Assembly (NCBI RefSeq): GCF_007954275.1
Contig: NZ_VOLT01000001.1
Coordinates: 248,001 to 312,000, forward strand
Direction: 5' to 3'
Source of the DNA: Colwellia demingiae
GTDB taxonomy: Bacteria > Pseudomonadota > Gammaproteobacteria > Enterobacterales > Alteromonadaceae
DNA: 64,000 bases
Numbering within the stretch: position 1 is the first letter of the stretch; each line of letters begins with the position of its first letter. Positions 1-9,232 of this stretch are shown here, one piece after another. Position numbers and translations under genes: made by a program. The notes beneath the pieces were generated by a model. The model had not been told where the DNA came from. It searched no databases and was given only the letters and a program-made list of their open reading frames with translations.

Positions 1-187
1 CTGAAAGAATATGATCTGTTGGCCACCAACGGCGTTCCTCGATCCCAGTTAACGCAGTGAGTTGCCCCATTGGAATACGAAACTTTTGATATAACGGGGT
101 CAAACGAGATTCAAGCTCTGCACTGGTTACCACTTCAGGGGCCAGTTCATACGCTAAGCTATTAATAAAGACGCGGGAATATTTCAT
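1..187 (-). CDS. oleA: OleA-like 3-oxoacyl-ACP synthase III family protein, N-terminal fragment
   Basis: Partial gene: the ATG is at 187-185 and the frame runs off the left edge of the window, giving about 62 residues. The product starts MKYSRVFINSLAYELAP and contains LTALTGIEERRWWP. This matches the N-terminus of OleA-type thiolases, which condense two acyl-CoA chains head to head in long-chain olefin synthesis. The active-site Cys lies outside the window. OleA resembles FabH, so the choice rests on the start sequence and the TGIEERRWW segment. The rest of an ole cluster would be expected to the left and cannot be seen. Confidence 0.75.
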   Translation of the reverse strand, partial: MKYSRVFINSLAYELAPEVVTSAELESRLTPLYQKFRIPMGQLTALTGIEERRWWPTDHILS

Positions 188-575
188 TTATGTGACTGTT
201 GCTTATTATGTCTAGGTTATCTGTAGCAATACAATTTTAAATCCATCGATGTATTGAGGAAACATGCGAACTAAGTAACCAATGTTAATTATTTATGACT
301 CTGGGTCGCCATTTGAGCAAGAATATGCCAAGGATTCAACCAAAAACATGATTTATCGATGATCTACGCGAAATTAGGGTAAATTAATTGAAGTTATCGT
401 AAGTTAACCATAATTAGGCTATGTCATGATAATAAATTAACTAGGCACTCATAATAAGAGCCTATCCCCGTTACCAATCAAGATGCATGTTTCAGAGTGC
501 ACTTTGAATGGCAACGGGTATAAATAATTCAAGATAAACATTGCTGCTTAGTTCACGTTTTAGCTTTCTTTTTAG
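188..575. other. Intergenic region between oleA and the TSP3-repeat gene
   Basis: About 390 bases without a credible gene. It must hold the oleA promoter (oleA reads left from 187) and the 3' region of the large TSP3-repeat gene. The only clear structure is the palindromic repeat at 463-522. A 96-residue plus-strand frame at 541-831 is the antisense of the TSP3 gene's 3' end and has no homology I recognise. Confidence 0.6.
463..522. repeat. Palindromic dispersed repeat, copy 1
   Basis: Arms CCCGTTACCAATCAA..TGCA and TGCA..TTGAATGGCAACGGG face each other and end in the TATA typical of this family. The pair would fold into a hairpin of about 20 bp with the loop TGTTTCAGAG. It lies 53 bases beyond the stop codon of the TSP3-repeat gene. 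Related copies are at 5597, 8240, 21886, 30685, 52684 and 62207. Confidence 0.8.
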
Positions 576-3500
576 CTACTCTTTAGCTAAGTATTTTGGT
601 CGCTGTAATCTCGATATAAATAATGAAAATAAAGCGAACAAAGTAAAGAAGGCGAAACTACCACTGCTTGATTTTTCAGGGGTAACTTCAAGTGAAATAG
701 TATTGTTGTCAACCACGGCTATGCCGCCAGGATCATCAATCACACCATTGGCAATGCCATCTGCATCATTTGCGCCACCATCTTCAATGAATAATTTTAA
801 ACAAGTATCTCCAACATTAAGGCCTGCTTGATAAAGCTCACTATGTGGTGGCGGACAAACACCATTAACAGCCTTACTGGTGGCAATTACGTTATTACTG
901 TCTTCAGCAAAATCTGCCCATTGCTGTTCAGCGTTTACCTTACGATAGACAGAGTATTCAACGATAGCAGCTGATAGGGGCAAAATAATGGCAACTGAGC
1001 GACCAAAAGGGGCTATGTTATGTATTTCAAAATCAAAATAGCCCATTGTATTCGTTAAACTATCTTGTTCAACTAAACCTGTAGCCAAAATTTCTTGTTG
1101 CGAAAGCTCTATACCATCAGAGCTTTGCAGCAGCGCAAACTTACCCAGTTTTAATTGCAAGCCTGGCTCAGTTTCCGCTAACTTCACTAATGCCGCATTA
1201 ATATGTAATGGCTGTAAGTATGGAATTGTTGAATTATCCATGTAAGCGGGCAATCCGTCTGAGTCTGCATCGCTAAAGCCTTCAACCAAATCACTAATGC
1301 CGTCTCTATCACTATCTAAACCACGTAATGTTCGTTGAGTCGCCAATAAAGCTAGGTAAACCTGCTTAGTTTGTGACAGCTCTTCTGTACCGCTATTGGT
1401 GGTATTACCGCTATCAGTGACTGTGACGCTAAGATTAATAAGGCTTTTATTCTCTTCAGGTAGATTCAAACCATCGACGGGGAAGACAAGTTGTAATTTA
1501 TCCGTTGAAAGTACAGCACTTAAGTAGTCAGGAATTTGCCAATCAATTTGATGGGTATCTTGAACATTAGAGTCTTTAATCCTTAAAACAACTGTCACTT
1601 CACCGTCATTGATAGCAATGCTAGGCACTTGTATACCTTTTTGCCAGATTGCTAGGTCGATATTTGGCGCAACATTATCTTCTGTAATCGTAATGATATG
1701 TTTCGCATGAACGCCAGCATTTACACCTTGTTCAAGACTAACAATCAGCTGCTCATCACCTTCTAGTTGAAAATCACTATTAATATTAATATCGATAAAG
1801 CCTGCAGTACCCTGCGCTATTACGATCTTGTTATCTGCAATATTGTAATCCGCATTATCGACACCACCTGTGATTGTTAGTGGCAAGGTCACTGGATAAG
1901 CAGGCGCTTCACCAGATAACACCACTTCTACTCGGGCAACGCCACCTTCAGCAACAATTTGTGCCGATGCAAAGTTCACTAACGGATGAATGTTTAATAC
2001 TTGTGATACGTTGGCAATATTACCGGCGTTATCTACTGCTCGCCATAATATTGGGATCAAACCAGAGCTAACATTTTTAGCACCTGTTTCAAAACCTAAT
2101 GCCGTTAAACCACAGCAGTTTCTGCCATCGAGACCATCACGTACTGTAATATTGGTTAAGTCGATTAACCGCTGTAAATCTAATAAAGTAAACGTATGAT
2201 TGGCATTTATATGCACAGCTTGTGGCGGCGTAATAATTGGCGCGTAATCATCCCGCAATGGGTGACTGCCCGCTAAAGCTTCGGCTACGTTGGTAACACC
2301 ATCAAAGTCGGTATCTAAAAGTCCATCATCACCATTAAGTGGGTCAAAGTTATGCAATAGTTCAAATGCATCACTCATACCATCACCGTCATCATCTAAA
2401 TCCGCGTTATTACCAATTAAATCGCCGTCAGTGTCAAACTGTTCACTAGCATCTAGTGGCAGCTGGTCTTGAAAGTCTGATACACCATCATTATCATCAT
2501 CACTGTCAAAAACATTACCTAAACCATCACCATCAGTATCAAACGCTTCAACTGGGTTATTAGGAAATGCATCGTCTATATCTCTGATGCCATCATTATC
2601 ATCATCACTATCGCTATTATCTCCTAAGCCATCATTATCTGCATCAAGCCATTCTGTTGCATCCAGAGGGAATAAATCGATACTATCGAGACGACCATCG
2701 CCATCATCATCGGTATCGGCATTATTACCTGTGCCATCTCGGTCAGTATCAAACCATTCTAGCGGATCATCATCGAAAGCATCTATCGCATCAGAAAAAC
2801 CATCATTATCATCATCACTGTCCGCATTATCGCCAACGCCATCACCATCGTTATCGTATTGTTCGTTGGCATTTAGCGGATAAATATCATTGCCATCTAA
2901 AACGCCATCACCATCATCGTCTGTATCAGCATTATTGCCCGTTAAATCGCTATCCGTATCAAGCCATTCAGCAGGGTTAAGAGGGAATGCATCGACACTA
3001 TCAGGGTAACCATCGCCAGCTAGTGTGACATTATGAGTATCATCATCAGAGTCGCTATTGTTACCTATACCGTCACCATCTGAATCAACTGATTCTAGTG
3101 AATCAAATGGGAAATCATCTAGCCCATCAAGTACACCATCATTATCATCATCTAGATCAGCATTGTTTCCCGTACCGTCACCATCAGTATCTCGCGTTTC
3201 CAGTAAATCTAATGGTGAAGAATCTAAAAGATCATTAATGCCATCATCATCATCATCAGCATCGGTATTATTTCCCAAGCCGTCGCCATCAGTATCTAAC
3301 CATTCTGCAGGATCAAGTGGAAAGGCATCTGTGGCATCAGGTATACCGTCACCAATAAGTGTAACGTTATGGGTATCATCATCTGTATCAGCATTATTGC
3401 CGATGCCATCACCGTCAGTATCTATATACTCACCAGCATCAAAATCAAAGTCATCATTAGCATTAGTAATACCATCGCCGTCTATATCGGCATCGCTGTT

Positions 3501-4562
3501 ATCACCTAAACCATCACCATCTAAATCAAATTTCTCAGTCGAGTCTAAAGGAAAAGCATCTGTAGCATCTAGCTCACCATCACCATCAGCATCAGTGTCA
3601 GGTCCATCACAAGTCCCGTCATTATCGGTATCTAAACGCTCAAGAGGATCTAATGGACATTTATCAGTACCATCTTGTACACCATCACCATCATCGTCAT
3701 CATCGGCATTATTACCTATACCATCATTGTCCGTATCTAATGTTTCTAATGGATCAAGTGGCATATCATCATCAACATCAAGAACACCATCATTATCATC
3801 ATCGGTATCGGCATTATTACCTATCATATCCCCATCGGTGTCATACCATTCACTATTGTCATAACGGAAAATATCAAGGGTATTTACAATGCCATCACCA
3901 TCAATATCTGGATCTTGTGCATTACCAATACCATCTGCATCCAAATCAGCATTGACATTAAAATCTAAAGGAAAAGCATCACTGCCGTCATTGACACCAT
4001 CCCCATCATCATCTATATCAGCATTATTACCAATGCCATCAAGATCGGTATCGATAGTTTCAAGGGGGTCAAGTGGGAATTGGTCATAAACATCAAGAAC
4101 ACCGTCAGCATCATCATCACTATCGGCATTATTACCTACACCATCATTGTCAGAATCTAAGCTTTCTTGACTGTTAAGCGGGAATACATCAAGTAAATCA
4201 GGCGTACCATCATTATCATCATCAGTATCAGTATTGTTACCTATAGTGTCATTATCGGTATCAAGCCATTCACTGGGATCTTTAGGCAGGGGGTCATATA
4301 TATTGAGAGCTAAGTCGCCATCATCGTTATTATCATCGCCACCATATAAACCATTGAGTAGGCCATCGCCATCAATATCGGGATCACTGTTATTACCTTG
4401 GCCATCGAGATCAGTGTCAATCCATTCAAGTGGATCGCTAGGGAATAAATCAACAGCATCGTCATAGCCATCAAGATCAGTATCTACGGCAAAAGCACTG
4501 GTACTAATGACCAGTGTAAGTATGCTTAAGAATTTAAAGCTACGTATTTTATACTTCAACAC
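576..4562 (-). CDS. Large secreted calcium-binding protein with 19 thrombospondin type 3 units, Calx-beta-like and choice-of-anchor U domains, GlyGly-CTERM-like tail
   Basis: The frame is open from 4628, but I place the start at the GTG at 4562-4560. GGAG sits 6 bases before it, and the product then begins with a clean signal peptide ending ISTSAFA. The longer form has a poor leader. After the signal come 19 Asp-rich units of the form DAFPLDPxEWxDTDGDGxGNNAD, typical of thrombospondin type 3 calcium-binding repeats. Next is a Calx-beta-like segment (about residues 910-1010 of the long form). A choice-of-anchor U-like domain follows, with the hallmarks CPPP, IEDGGANDADG and DDPGG. The C-terminus is SSSGSF, a hydrophobic helix and SRLQRPK, which resembles a GlyGly-CTERM sorting signal cut by rhombosortase. 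A rhombosortase gene is at 8529-9149. Probably exported by type II secretion and surface-processed; the ligand is unknown. Confidence 0.85.
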   Translation of the reverse strand: MLKYKIRSFKFLSILTLVISTSAFAVDTDLDGYDDAVDLFPSDPLEWIDTDLDGQGNNSDPDIDGDGLLNGLYGGDDNNDDGDLALNIYDPLPKDPSEWLDTDNDTIGNNTDTDDDNDGTPDLLDVFPLNSQESLDSDNDGVGNNADSDDDADGVLDVYDQFPLDPLETIDTDLDGIGNNADIDDDGDGVNDGSDAFPLDFNVNADLDADGIGNAQDPDIDGDGIVNTLDIFRYDNSEWYDTDGDMIGNNADTDDDNDGVLDVDDDMPLDPLETLDTDNDGIGNNADDDDDGDGVQDGTDKCPLDPLERLDTDNDGTCDGPDTDADGDGELDATDAFPLDSTEKFDLDGDGLGDNSDADIDGDGITNANDDFDFDAGEYIDTDGDGIGNNADTDDDTHNVTLIGDGIPDATDAFPLDPAEWLDTDGDGLGNNTDADDDDDGINDLLDSSPLDLLETRDTDGDGTGNNADLDDDNDGVLDGLDDFPFDSLESVDSDGDGIGNNSDSDDDTHNVTLAGDGYPDSVDAFPLNPAEWLDTDSDLTGNNADTDDDGDGVLDGNDIYPLNANEQYDNDGDGVGDNADSDDDNDGFSDAIDAFDDDPLEWFDTDRDGTGNNADTDDDGDGRLDSIDLFPLDATEWLDADNDGLGDNSDSDDDNDGIRDIDDAFPNNPVEAFDTDGDGLGNVFDSDDDNDGVSDFQDQLPLDASEQFDTDGDLIGNNADLDDDGDGMSDAFELLHNFDPLNGDDGLLDTDFDGVTNVAEALAGSHPLRDDYAPIITPPQAVHINANHTFTLLDLQRLIDLTNITVRDGLDGRNCCGLTALGFETGAKNVSSGLIPILWRAVDNAGNIANVSQVLNIHPLVNFASAQIVAEGGVARVEVVLSGEAPAYPVTLPLTITGGVDNADYNIADNKIVIAQGTAGFIDININSDFQLEGDEQLIVSLEQGVNAGVHAKHIITITEDNVAPNIDLAIWQKGIQVPSIAINDGEVTVVLRIKDSNVQDTHQIDWQIPDYLSAVLSTDKLQLVFPVDGLNLPEENKSLINLSVTVTDSGNTTNSGTEELSQTKQVYLALLATQRTLRGLDSDRDGISDLVEGFSDADSDGLPAYMDNSTIPYLQPLHINAALVKLAETEPGLQLKLGKFALLQSSDGIELSQQEILATGLVEQDSLTNTMGYFDFEIHNIAPFGRSVAIILPLSAAIVEYSVYRKVNAEQQWADFAEDSNNVIATSKAVNGVCPPPHSELYQAGLNVGDTCLKLFIEDGGANDADGIANGVIDDPGGIAVVDNNTISLEVTPEKSSSGSFAFFTLFALFSLFISRLQRPKYLAKE
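2280..4490 (-). repeat. Array of 19 thrombospondin type 3 coding units
   Basis: An internal tandem array inside the large secreted protein gene, with a coding unit of about 37-40 codons. Units differ at many positions, so the array is old rather than recently expanded. Two units (around 3345-3385 and 3010-3050) carry the same extra segment DDTHNVTL before the next aspartate block, which points to duplication of a multi-unit block. On the plus strand the array gives long Ser/Pro-rich and His-rich shadow frames. Confidence 0.85.
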
Positions 4563-4746
4563 ACGTTTCTCCACGGAGAGTATTATCTGGAATTGAAACC
4601 AGATATTTATGTCAAATAACTTTAGCAAAGCTATAAGGCATAAAGGGATAGAATAAGTTTAACTGCAACAATCCGTTTACAGGTTTTCTTTATAACGGCC
4701 AATGTACATCTAACTTGAATAATTAAAGTGTTACTAACTCGTAACG

Positions 4747-5352
4747 TTAGTAGCCAACTTGACGACCAAAGCGATAATTAAAGCCGATAAATACGGTGCT
4801 GATACTGCCAAAATCAGAATAGCTAGGATAGTGTTTGAAACCTATATGCATAGCAGAGTTTTTGGTGAAGCTTTTTTGTAAAGAAATAGACATAACAGGA
4901 TTAATATCACCTTGCTCTGCAAAGTAAACATCATCTAAATTAAGGCTCGGATCAGGAATTAGTTTATTTTCACTGAGGTTAATAGATGCGCCCAATTGAA
5001 ATTCAAGCATAAGGCTACTGATAAATTTATCATAAGATTTAGGGTAATAACGATAAGCTAAAGATAAGTCTATTGTTTGGAGAGTAAAATCGAAACCTGC
5101 TTTATCCCACACTTCACTTGTTTCATCCAAGTCGCTAATCGCTACATTTTCAAGGCGATTATAACTAACCTGCCAATTAAACGCTTTTTGATTAAAGAAC
5201 TCATCACCTATTGAAAGGCTATAACCAAAGCTTTTATCTTGATCAACTTTATGCAGTTGTACTGAGCTTTCTAATGCATGACTTTGACTTGTCAAAATAA
5301 CAATAAAAAGACATAACACTTGAGCAATATACGGAAGTTTTTTCGAGGTCAC
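4747..5352 (-). CDS. Putative outer-membrane beta-barrel protein, function unknown
   Basis: 201 residues. The signal peptide (SKKLPYIAQVLCLFIVILTSQSHA) has a good cleavage site before LESS. The rest alternates polar and aromatic residues in short strands (for example FNWQVSYNRL, IDLSLAYRYYP, LMLEFQLGASINL) and ends FIGFNYRFGRQVGY. This is the pattern of an 8-10 stranded outer-membrane barrel with an aromatic C-terminus. I do not recognise a specific family. It lies 184 bases upstream of the TSP3-repeat gene on the same strand, too far to assume co-transcription. A role in outer-membrane structure or secretion is only a guess. Confidence 0.65.
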   Translation of the reverse strand: MTSKKLPYIAQVLCLFIVILTSQSHALESSVQLHKVDQDKSFGYSLSIGDEFFNQKAFNWQVSYNRLENVAISDLDETSEVWDKAGFDFTLQTIDLSLAYRYYPKSYDKFISSLMLEFQLGASINLSENKLIPDPSLNLDDVYFAEQGDINPVMSISLQKSFTKNSAMHIGFKHYPSYSDFGSISTVFIGFNYRFGRQVGY

Positions 5353-5596
5353 TATTTTACACTCCTGCCAACATTTTGTCGGTTTTAAGGAACTACTGAT
5401 AAATAGAGTTAAGCAATTATCACACCAAATTAATTCAGACTTATTTAATAACTACAGTGGCAACGACGTTATCTAGTGATTGGGAGTAAAGGTAAGAAGG
5501 TTTGGATTGGGACTAGTACAGATAATGGCGATAAATTGACGGATAAGCTTTCATTTATTAGAACCAGTTTGCTTTATCTAGACAAACAAGCCTGAC

Positions 5597-5651
5597 TATA
5601 CCTGTTCCACTTCAAGATCCCTGCTCAGGATTTTGAAGTGGAACGGCTATA
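5597..5651. repeat. Palindromic dispersed repeat, copy 2, 7 bases after ggt
   Basis: TATACCTGTTCCACTTCAA..ATCC pairs with GGAT..GAAGTGGAACGGCTATA to give a hairpin of over 20 bp. It starts only a few bases beyond the ggt stop codon at 5658 and is well placed to act as a transcription terminator or mRNA 3' end stabiliser. It belongs to the TTCCACTT variant also seen at 62207. Confidence 0.8.
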
Positions 5652-5657
5652 AATGAC

Positions 5658-7418
5658 TTAACGCCCTAGCACTAATCCTTCTCTGCGTGGATCAGCACCG
5701 CCAACAAGGCCATCTTTAATAACTTCAATCGCATGTAAGCCACTATTCAACGCTCGAACGCTAACTTTATGCCCTCTAGCTTCAAGCGCAGGTTTGAGTT
5801 TAACAACATCGGTATCTAGCTCTAAGGTAGTAACATAGTTTCGATTAGTTACTTTAGGCAAGTTAATAGCCTGTTGCACATTAAGTTGCCAATCTAAAAC
5901 ACCTATAATTGTTTGCGCAACATAATTAATAATACGACTACCACCGGGTGCACCAACAATCAAACGTAATGAATTATCTTCATTAAATACCATCATGGGT
6001 GCCATAGAGCTGCGTGGTCTCTTCAACGGCTCTACTCGATTAGCTACCCATTTTCCATCACGCTTTGGCGTCAGTGAAAAATCAGTTAACTGATTATTTA
6101 AAATAAAACCCTGCACCATTAACGCTGAGCCAAAACCATTTTCAATACTACTGGTCATTGATATGGCATTACCTTGTTTATCAACAACCACCAAATGGGT
6201 GGTTGATGGTCTTTCAATAGCGTTATCATTGCCTAACACTAAACTATCTTGAGGATTGCCTGCCATTGCCTGCCCCATATCTCTTTTTTCATTAATTAAA
6301 GTGGCACGTTTAGCGATGTAATCTTCGGCTAATAAACCTTTAACGGGTACGCTGACAAAATCGCTATCGGCAATGTATTTATTTCTATCAGCGAAGGCTA
6401 ATCGTGAGCTCTGTGTTAACAGGTGTATCGCATGTAAAGAATTTGGTGGGTATTGAGCAAGTTCAAATGATTGTAGTTGAGCTAAAATCTGAATAACGCT
6501 GATACCACCCGAGCTTGGCGGTGCCATGCCACACACTTTATATTGATGGTAAGGCCCGCAAACAGAAGCTCGCTCTATCGCCTGATATTTTTTCATATCA
6601 TCGAGACTTAACAACCCCGGTGAAATGGCTGAATTTTGCACCTTTTCAACTATTTTTTTTGCTATCCAACCTTGATAGAAAACGTCTACTCCTTCGTTAG
6701 CAATACTACGAAATGCTTTAGCAAGCTTAGGGTTTTTTAAGGTATCTCCTGCTTTTATACCGATACCATTTGGTGAAAAATAATTTTTAATCTCGGGTAA
6801 AATATGAATGCCTGGATTGAAATTCATACCCAGTAACTTTTCTAAACGCGGCGATACAATAAAGCCGTTTTCAGCTAACTCAATCGCAGGCTGAAATAAC
6901 ACTTTCCATGGCAATACACCAAATTGTTCATGCGCTTTATTAAGCGCGGCAAGTAATCCTGGTACACCAACAGATTTACCACCCACAACGGCATCAGACC
7001 AGCTAAGTGGCTTGCCATTTCCATCTAAAAACAACTCACTTGTCGCATTTTGTGGCGCAGTTTCTCTACCATCAAAAGTAGTTAGCTTTTGATCTTTATT
7101 ATGCCAATGTAGCATAAAAGTACCACCACCAAGACCCGAGGATTGCGGTTCAACTAAGCTAAGTACGAGTTGAGCTGCAATAGCAGCATCAACAGCACTA
7201 CCGCCTTTATCAAGCATTGCTAATCCTGCTTTACTTGCATAGGGATTGGCAGCAACCACCATATATTGCTTAGCAAAAACGGCTTTTTTTTGATTAAAGC
7301 CAGTTGCGGCTTCGGGTTCACGGATTTCACGTTTAGCCAGCGCTGTTTGACTTATTAAAAGGTGAGTGACAATAAATGCGAGTGTAGAAAGTCGTAATAA
7401 AAATGAATGATGAATCAT
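5658..7418 (-). CDS. ggt: Gamma-glutamyltransferase (glutathione hydrolase)
   Basis: 586 residues, a normal length for a periplasmic GGT that cleaves itself into two subunits. It transfers or hydrolyses the gamma-glutamyl group of glutathione. The signal peptide ends QTALA. The N-terminal signatures GGSAVDAAIA and SSGLGGGTFM are present. The predicted autocleavage and catalytic Thr is Thr406 in RPSTTHLVVVD. PRSSMAP (470-471) and PGGSRI (491-494) match the substrate-binding serines and the oxyanion glycines. The start overlaps the stop of the tapT-like gene by one base (TAATG), with AAGGA just upstream, so the two are probably translationally coupled. A palindromic repeat follows the stop. Confidence 0.95.
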   Translation of the reverse strand: MIHHSFLLRLSTLAFIVTHLLISQTALAKREIREPEAATGFNQKKAVFAKQYMVVAANPYASKAGLAMLDKGGSAVDAAIAAQLVLSLVEPQSSGLGGGTFMLHWHNKDQKLTTFDGRETAPQNATSELFLDGNGKPLSWSDAVVGGKSVGVPGLLAALNKAHEQFGVLPWKVLFQPAIELAENGFIVSPRLEKLLGMNFNPGIHILPEIKNYFSPNGIGIKAGDTLKNPKLAKAFRSIANEGVDVFYQGWIAKKIVEKVQNSAISPGLLSLDDMKKYQAIERASVCGPYHQYKVCGMAPPSSGGISVIQILAQLQSFELAQYPPNSLHAIHLLTQSSRLAFADRNKYIADSDFVSVPVKGLLAEDYIAKRATLINEKRDMGQAMAGNPQDSLVLGNDNAIERPSTTHLVVVDKQGNAISMTSSIENGFGSALMVQGFILNNQLTDFSLTPKRDGKWVANRVEPLKRPRSSMAPMMVFNEDNSLRLIVGAPGGSRIINYVAQTIIGVLDWQLNVQQAINLPKVTNRNYVTTLELDTDVVKLKPALEARGHKVSVRALNSGLHAIEVIKDGLVGGADPRREGLVLGR

Positions 7419-8149
7419 TAAGTTTCCTTAAGGGATTTGTTCGCAGGTCTAAAAGATAATTGGAACTGGTTAAATTGTTGAAATTTTTCAAGTAGCGGCT
7501 GGTATTTTCCCGCATGTTCAGGCGTAATCGGCACAGAATCATTACCCTGCTCTGCTGAGTCATAAATTTGTTCTGTACTCTGTTCCAAAAGGGCTAAAGC
7601 ATAACAGCTTGCTTCTAAACTAGATAAGGCATTTTTTTTCGCTACTTTTCTAATAAGATATTGCCCCGTATTCGCTAGATAATCAGGTAGGCATACTTGC
7701 GGTAATTGTTGAAGTTTTGTTGATAGCATAAACATGCGGTAAGCTTTTTTCCACGTACCATCAAGAATAAGTAAACAAAGAGGTTTGGCTTCAGTATTAG
7801 TATTGGATTTAGCATGGGTCTCTATATTTTCATTACTTTGATCATGATTAGTCAATTTCATTACTAAGTTTTGATCAAGAGTTTGTGCTTGCTCACCAGG
7901 ATAAAGTAAAACGAGCTGATACTGCTCCATCATTTGTAAGAAAGAAGCTTCCTCATCAAAACTCTCACCAACGATAACTTGGCAAGATTGTAATGATTTT
8001 GCTAATAACGCAACTGTCCCTTTTGTTTGTGATACTTCACTAGGATGCTGTAGTACCACAAGATGAATATCATTCTCGATATCTGCAATAAAAGTACAAA
8101 TACAAGCTTTTGGGGGCCGTTGACAACAAGGGCAAAGTGTTCGAGACAT
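7418..8149 (-). CDS. tapT: DTW-domain tRNA-uridine aminocarboxypropyltransferase (TapT/YfiP-like)
   Basis: 243 residues. The N-terminal zinc-type cysteines CPCCQRPPKACIC are followed by the DTW-family hallmarks QHPSE, LYPG and LDGTWKKAYRM. The family installs the 3-amino-3-carboxypropyl group on uridine of tRNA (acp3U, position 47 in E. coli) using S-adenosylmethionine. A low-complexity insert (about residues 105-122, with many Asn, Glu and Thr) sits before the LDGTW motif and looks like a species-specific loop. It ends in a one-base overlap with ggt. The specific tRNA position is inferred from the E. coli enzyme. Confidence 0.88.
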   Translation of the reverse strand: MSRTLCPCCQRPPKACICTFIADIENDIHLVVLQHPSEVSQTKGTVALLAKSLQSCQVIVGESFDEEASFLQMMEQYQLVLLYPGEQAQTLDQNLVMKLTNHDQSNENIETHAKSNTNTEAKPLCLLILDGTWKKAYRMFMLSTKLQQLPQVCLPDYLANTGQYLIRKVAKKNALSSLEASCYALALLEQSTEQIYDSAEQGNDSVPITPEHAGKYQPLLEKFQQFNQFQLSFRPANKSLKET

Positions 8150-8239
8150 AGAGTAGTAAAATAAAGCGCAATTAATTAGGCAGTCATTGTATACTTTATC
8201 ACTCTTTTATAAATCACTAACTGATAACTTTTAACTATT

Positions 8240-8503
8240 TATACCCGTTACCATTCAGAGTGCAGGTTTTCAGTGGGAATTTAAATAGCTTTAGGCAAGA
8301 AGAATAATTTAAGCATAGTCATTCTATGCTTTGATGATTTGACGCCGTATAAAGTCATTTTAAACCCATCGAAGAAGCGCTTGAGCAACATCACTTCATC
8401 GTTGCTGTGAGTTATAAGGAAATAACCATTACTTCATCACAGTGCCTTGAATTGAAATTGCTCAAGCACTCTGAAACCTGCATCTTGATTGATAACGGGT
8501 ATA
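8240..8503. mobile_element. MITE-like element with palindromic-repeat ends, upstream of rhombosortase
   Basis: The ends are inverted copies of the dispersed repeat. The left end is TATACCCGTTACCATTCAGA. The right end read in reverse is TATACCCGTTATCAATCAAG, and both continue into TGCAGGTTT(T)CAG. The element is 264 bases with no coding capacity. Internal pieces CATAGTCATTCTATG (8314-8328) and GGAAATAACCATT recur, inverted, in the element at 17976-18242. This suggests one MITE family. It fills most of the gap between divergent tapT and the rhombosortase gene, so it may supply or displace promoters. No transposase or clear target duplication is seen. Confidence 0.7.
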
Positions 8504-8528
8504 CATTCAATAACTAACAATTAAGCGC

Positions 8529-9149
8529 ATGACACTAACATTTAAAAACCTTCCACTGAAAAAACAACACAGCATGGTCGTTACAATCGTCGCTATGCTC
8601 GCTATTCTCGCCTATTTTTTCAATGATGCTATAAGTGGGCTTTTCGTTTATCAATACCAATTAATTAGCCAAGGTGAATTATGGCGTACTTTCACCGGAC
8701 ATTTTTTTCACACCAACGGAATTCATTTATTATTAAATTTAGCTGCATTAGCTCTTCTGTGGGCTTTACATGGCCATTTTTATAATTTTAAAAGCTACAG
8801 TTTACTCTTTATCACATCAGCTTTAATTTGCAGTGCCGGACTGTATTTTTTCTCTCCTGAAATTCGTCAATATGTTGGACTTTCAGGTGTTTTACACGGA
8901 ATTTTCGTTTTTGGCGCCATCATGGACATTCGACATAAAGATAAAACTGGCTACTTATTATTTGTCGGAGTATGGCTAAAAATAGCACATGAACAATTTT
9001 ACGGAGCAAGCGAGCAAGTATCGACATTAATTAATGCTAATGTAGCGATCGATGCGCATTTATGGGGAGCTGTGGGTGGATTACTCTTTAGCTGTTGTTA
9101 TGTGGTGGTAACTAAAGAGAAAGTTTTATCAAATAATAATGAACATTAA
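8529..9149 (+). CDS. rrtA: Rhombosortase, rhomboid-family intramembrane serine protease
   Basis: 206 residues with about six hydrophobic helices. It keeps the rhomboid signature ELWRTFTGHFFH..HLLLN (residues 50-70). The catalytic serine motif is GLSGVLHG with Ser119, and the catalytic His177 is in IDAHLWGAVGG. The GLSGVLHG form with a short body is typical of rhombosortases, which process GlyGly-CTERM tails of secreted proteins. A candidate substrate ends at 576 in this window. The ATG at 8529 is preceded only by a weak ribosome site. A bidirectional terminator follows. Confidence is high for rhomboid and good for the rhombosortase subtype. Confidence 0.87.
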   Translation: MTLTFKNLPLKKQHSMVVTIVAMLAILAYFFNDAISGLFVYQYQLISQGELWRTFTGHFFHTNGIHLLLNLAALALLWALHGHFYNFKSYSLLFITSALICSAGLYFFSPEIRQYVGLSGVLHGIFVFGAIMDIRHKDKTGYLLFVGVWLKIAHEQFYGASEQVSTLINANVAIDAHLWGAVGGLLFSCCYVVVTKEKVLSNNNEH

Positions 9150-9154
9150 AAAAC

Positions 9155-9196
9155 GAAAAAAAGACCAAAAGTATAAACCCTTAGTCTTTTTTTACT
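9155..9196. terminator. Bidirectional terminator between rhombosortase and galE
   Basis: The run AAAAAAAGAC and the facing run GTCTTTTTTT form a stem between two convergent genes, with A and T tracts on opposite sides. It would therefore work for both the plus-strand rhombosortase and minus-strand galE transcripts. Confidence 0.75.
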
Positions 9197-9232
9197 TTTT
9201 ATATCAGTCAGTACTTTAACTTTGATTAGTAT

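Noticed and set aside
2587-4467. Long plus-strand frames opposite the TSP3 array (up to 268 residues, Ser/Pro- or His-rich)
   Set aside because: They are antisense shadows of the repetitive Asp-rich array. Their composition follows from the complement of the repeat and they lack ribosome sites or family matches.
2280-4490. Periodic array taken as a possible CRISPR
   Set aside because: The repeats are coding, vary at many codons and have no short conserved repeat with unique spacers. No cas gene is near.
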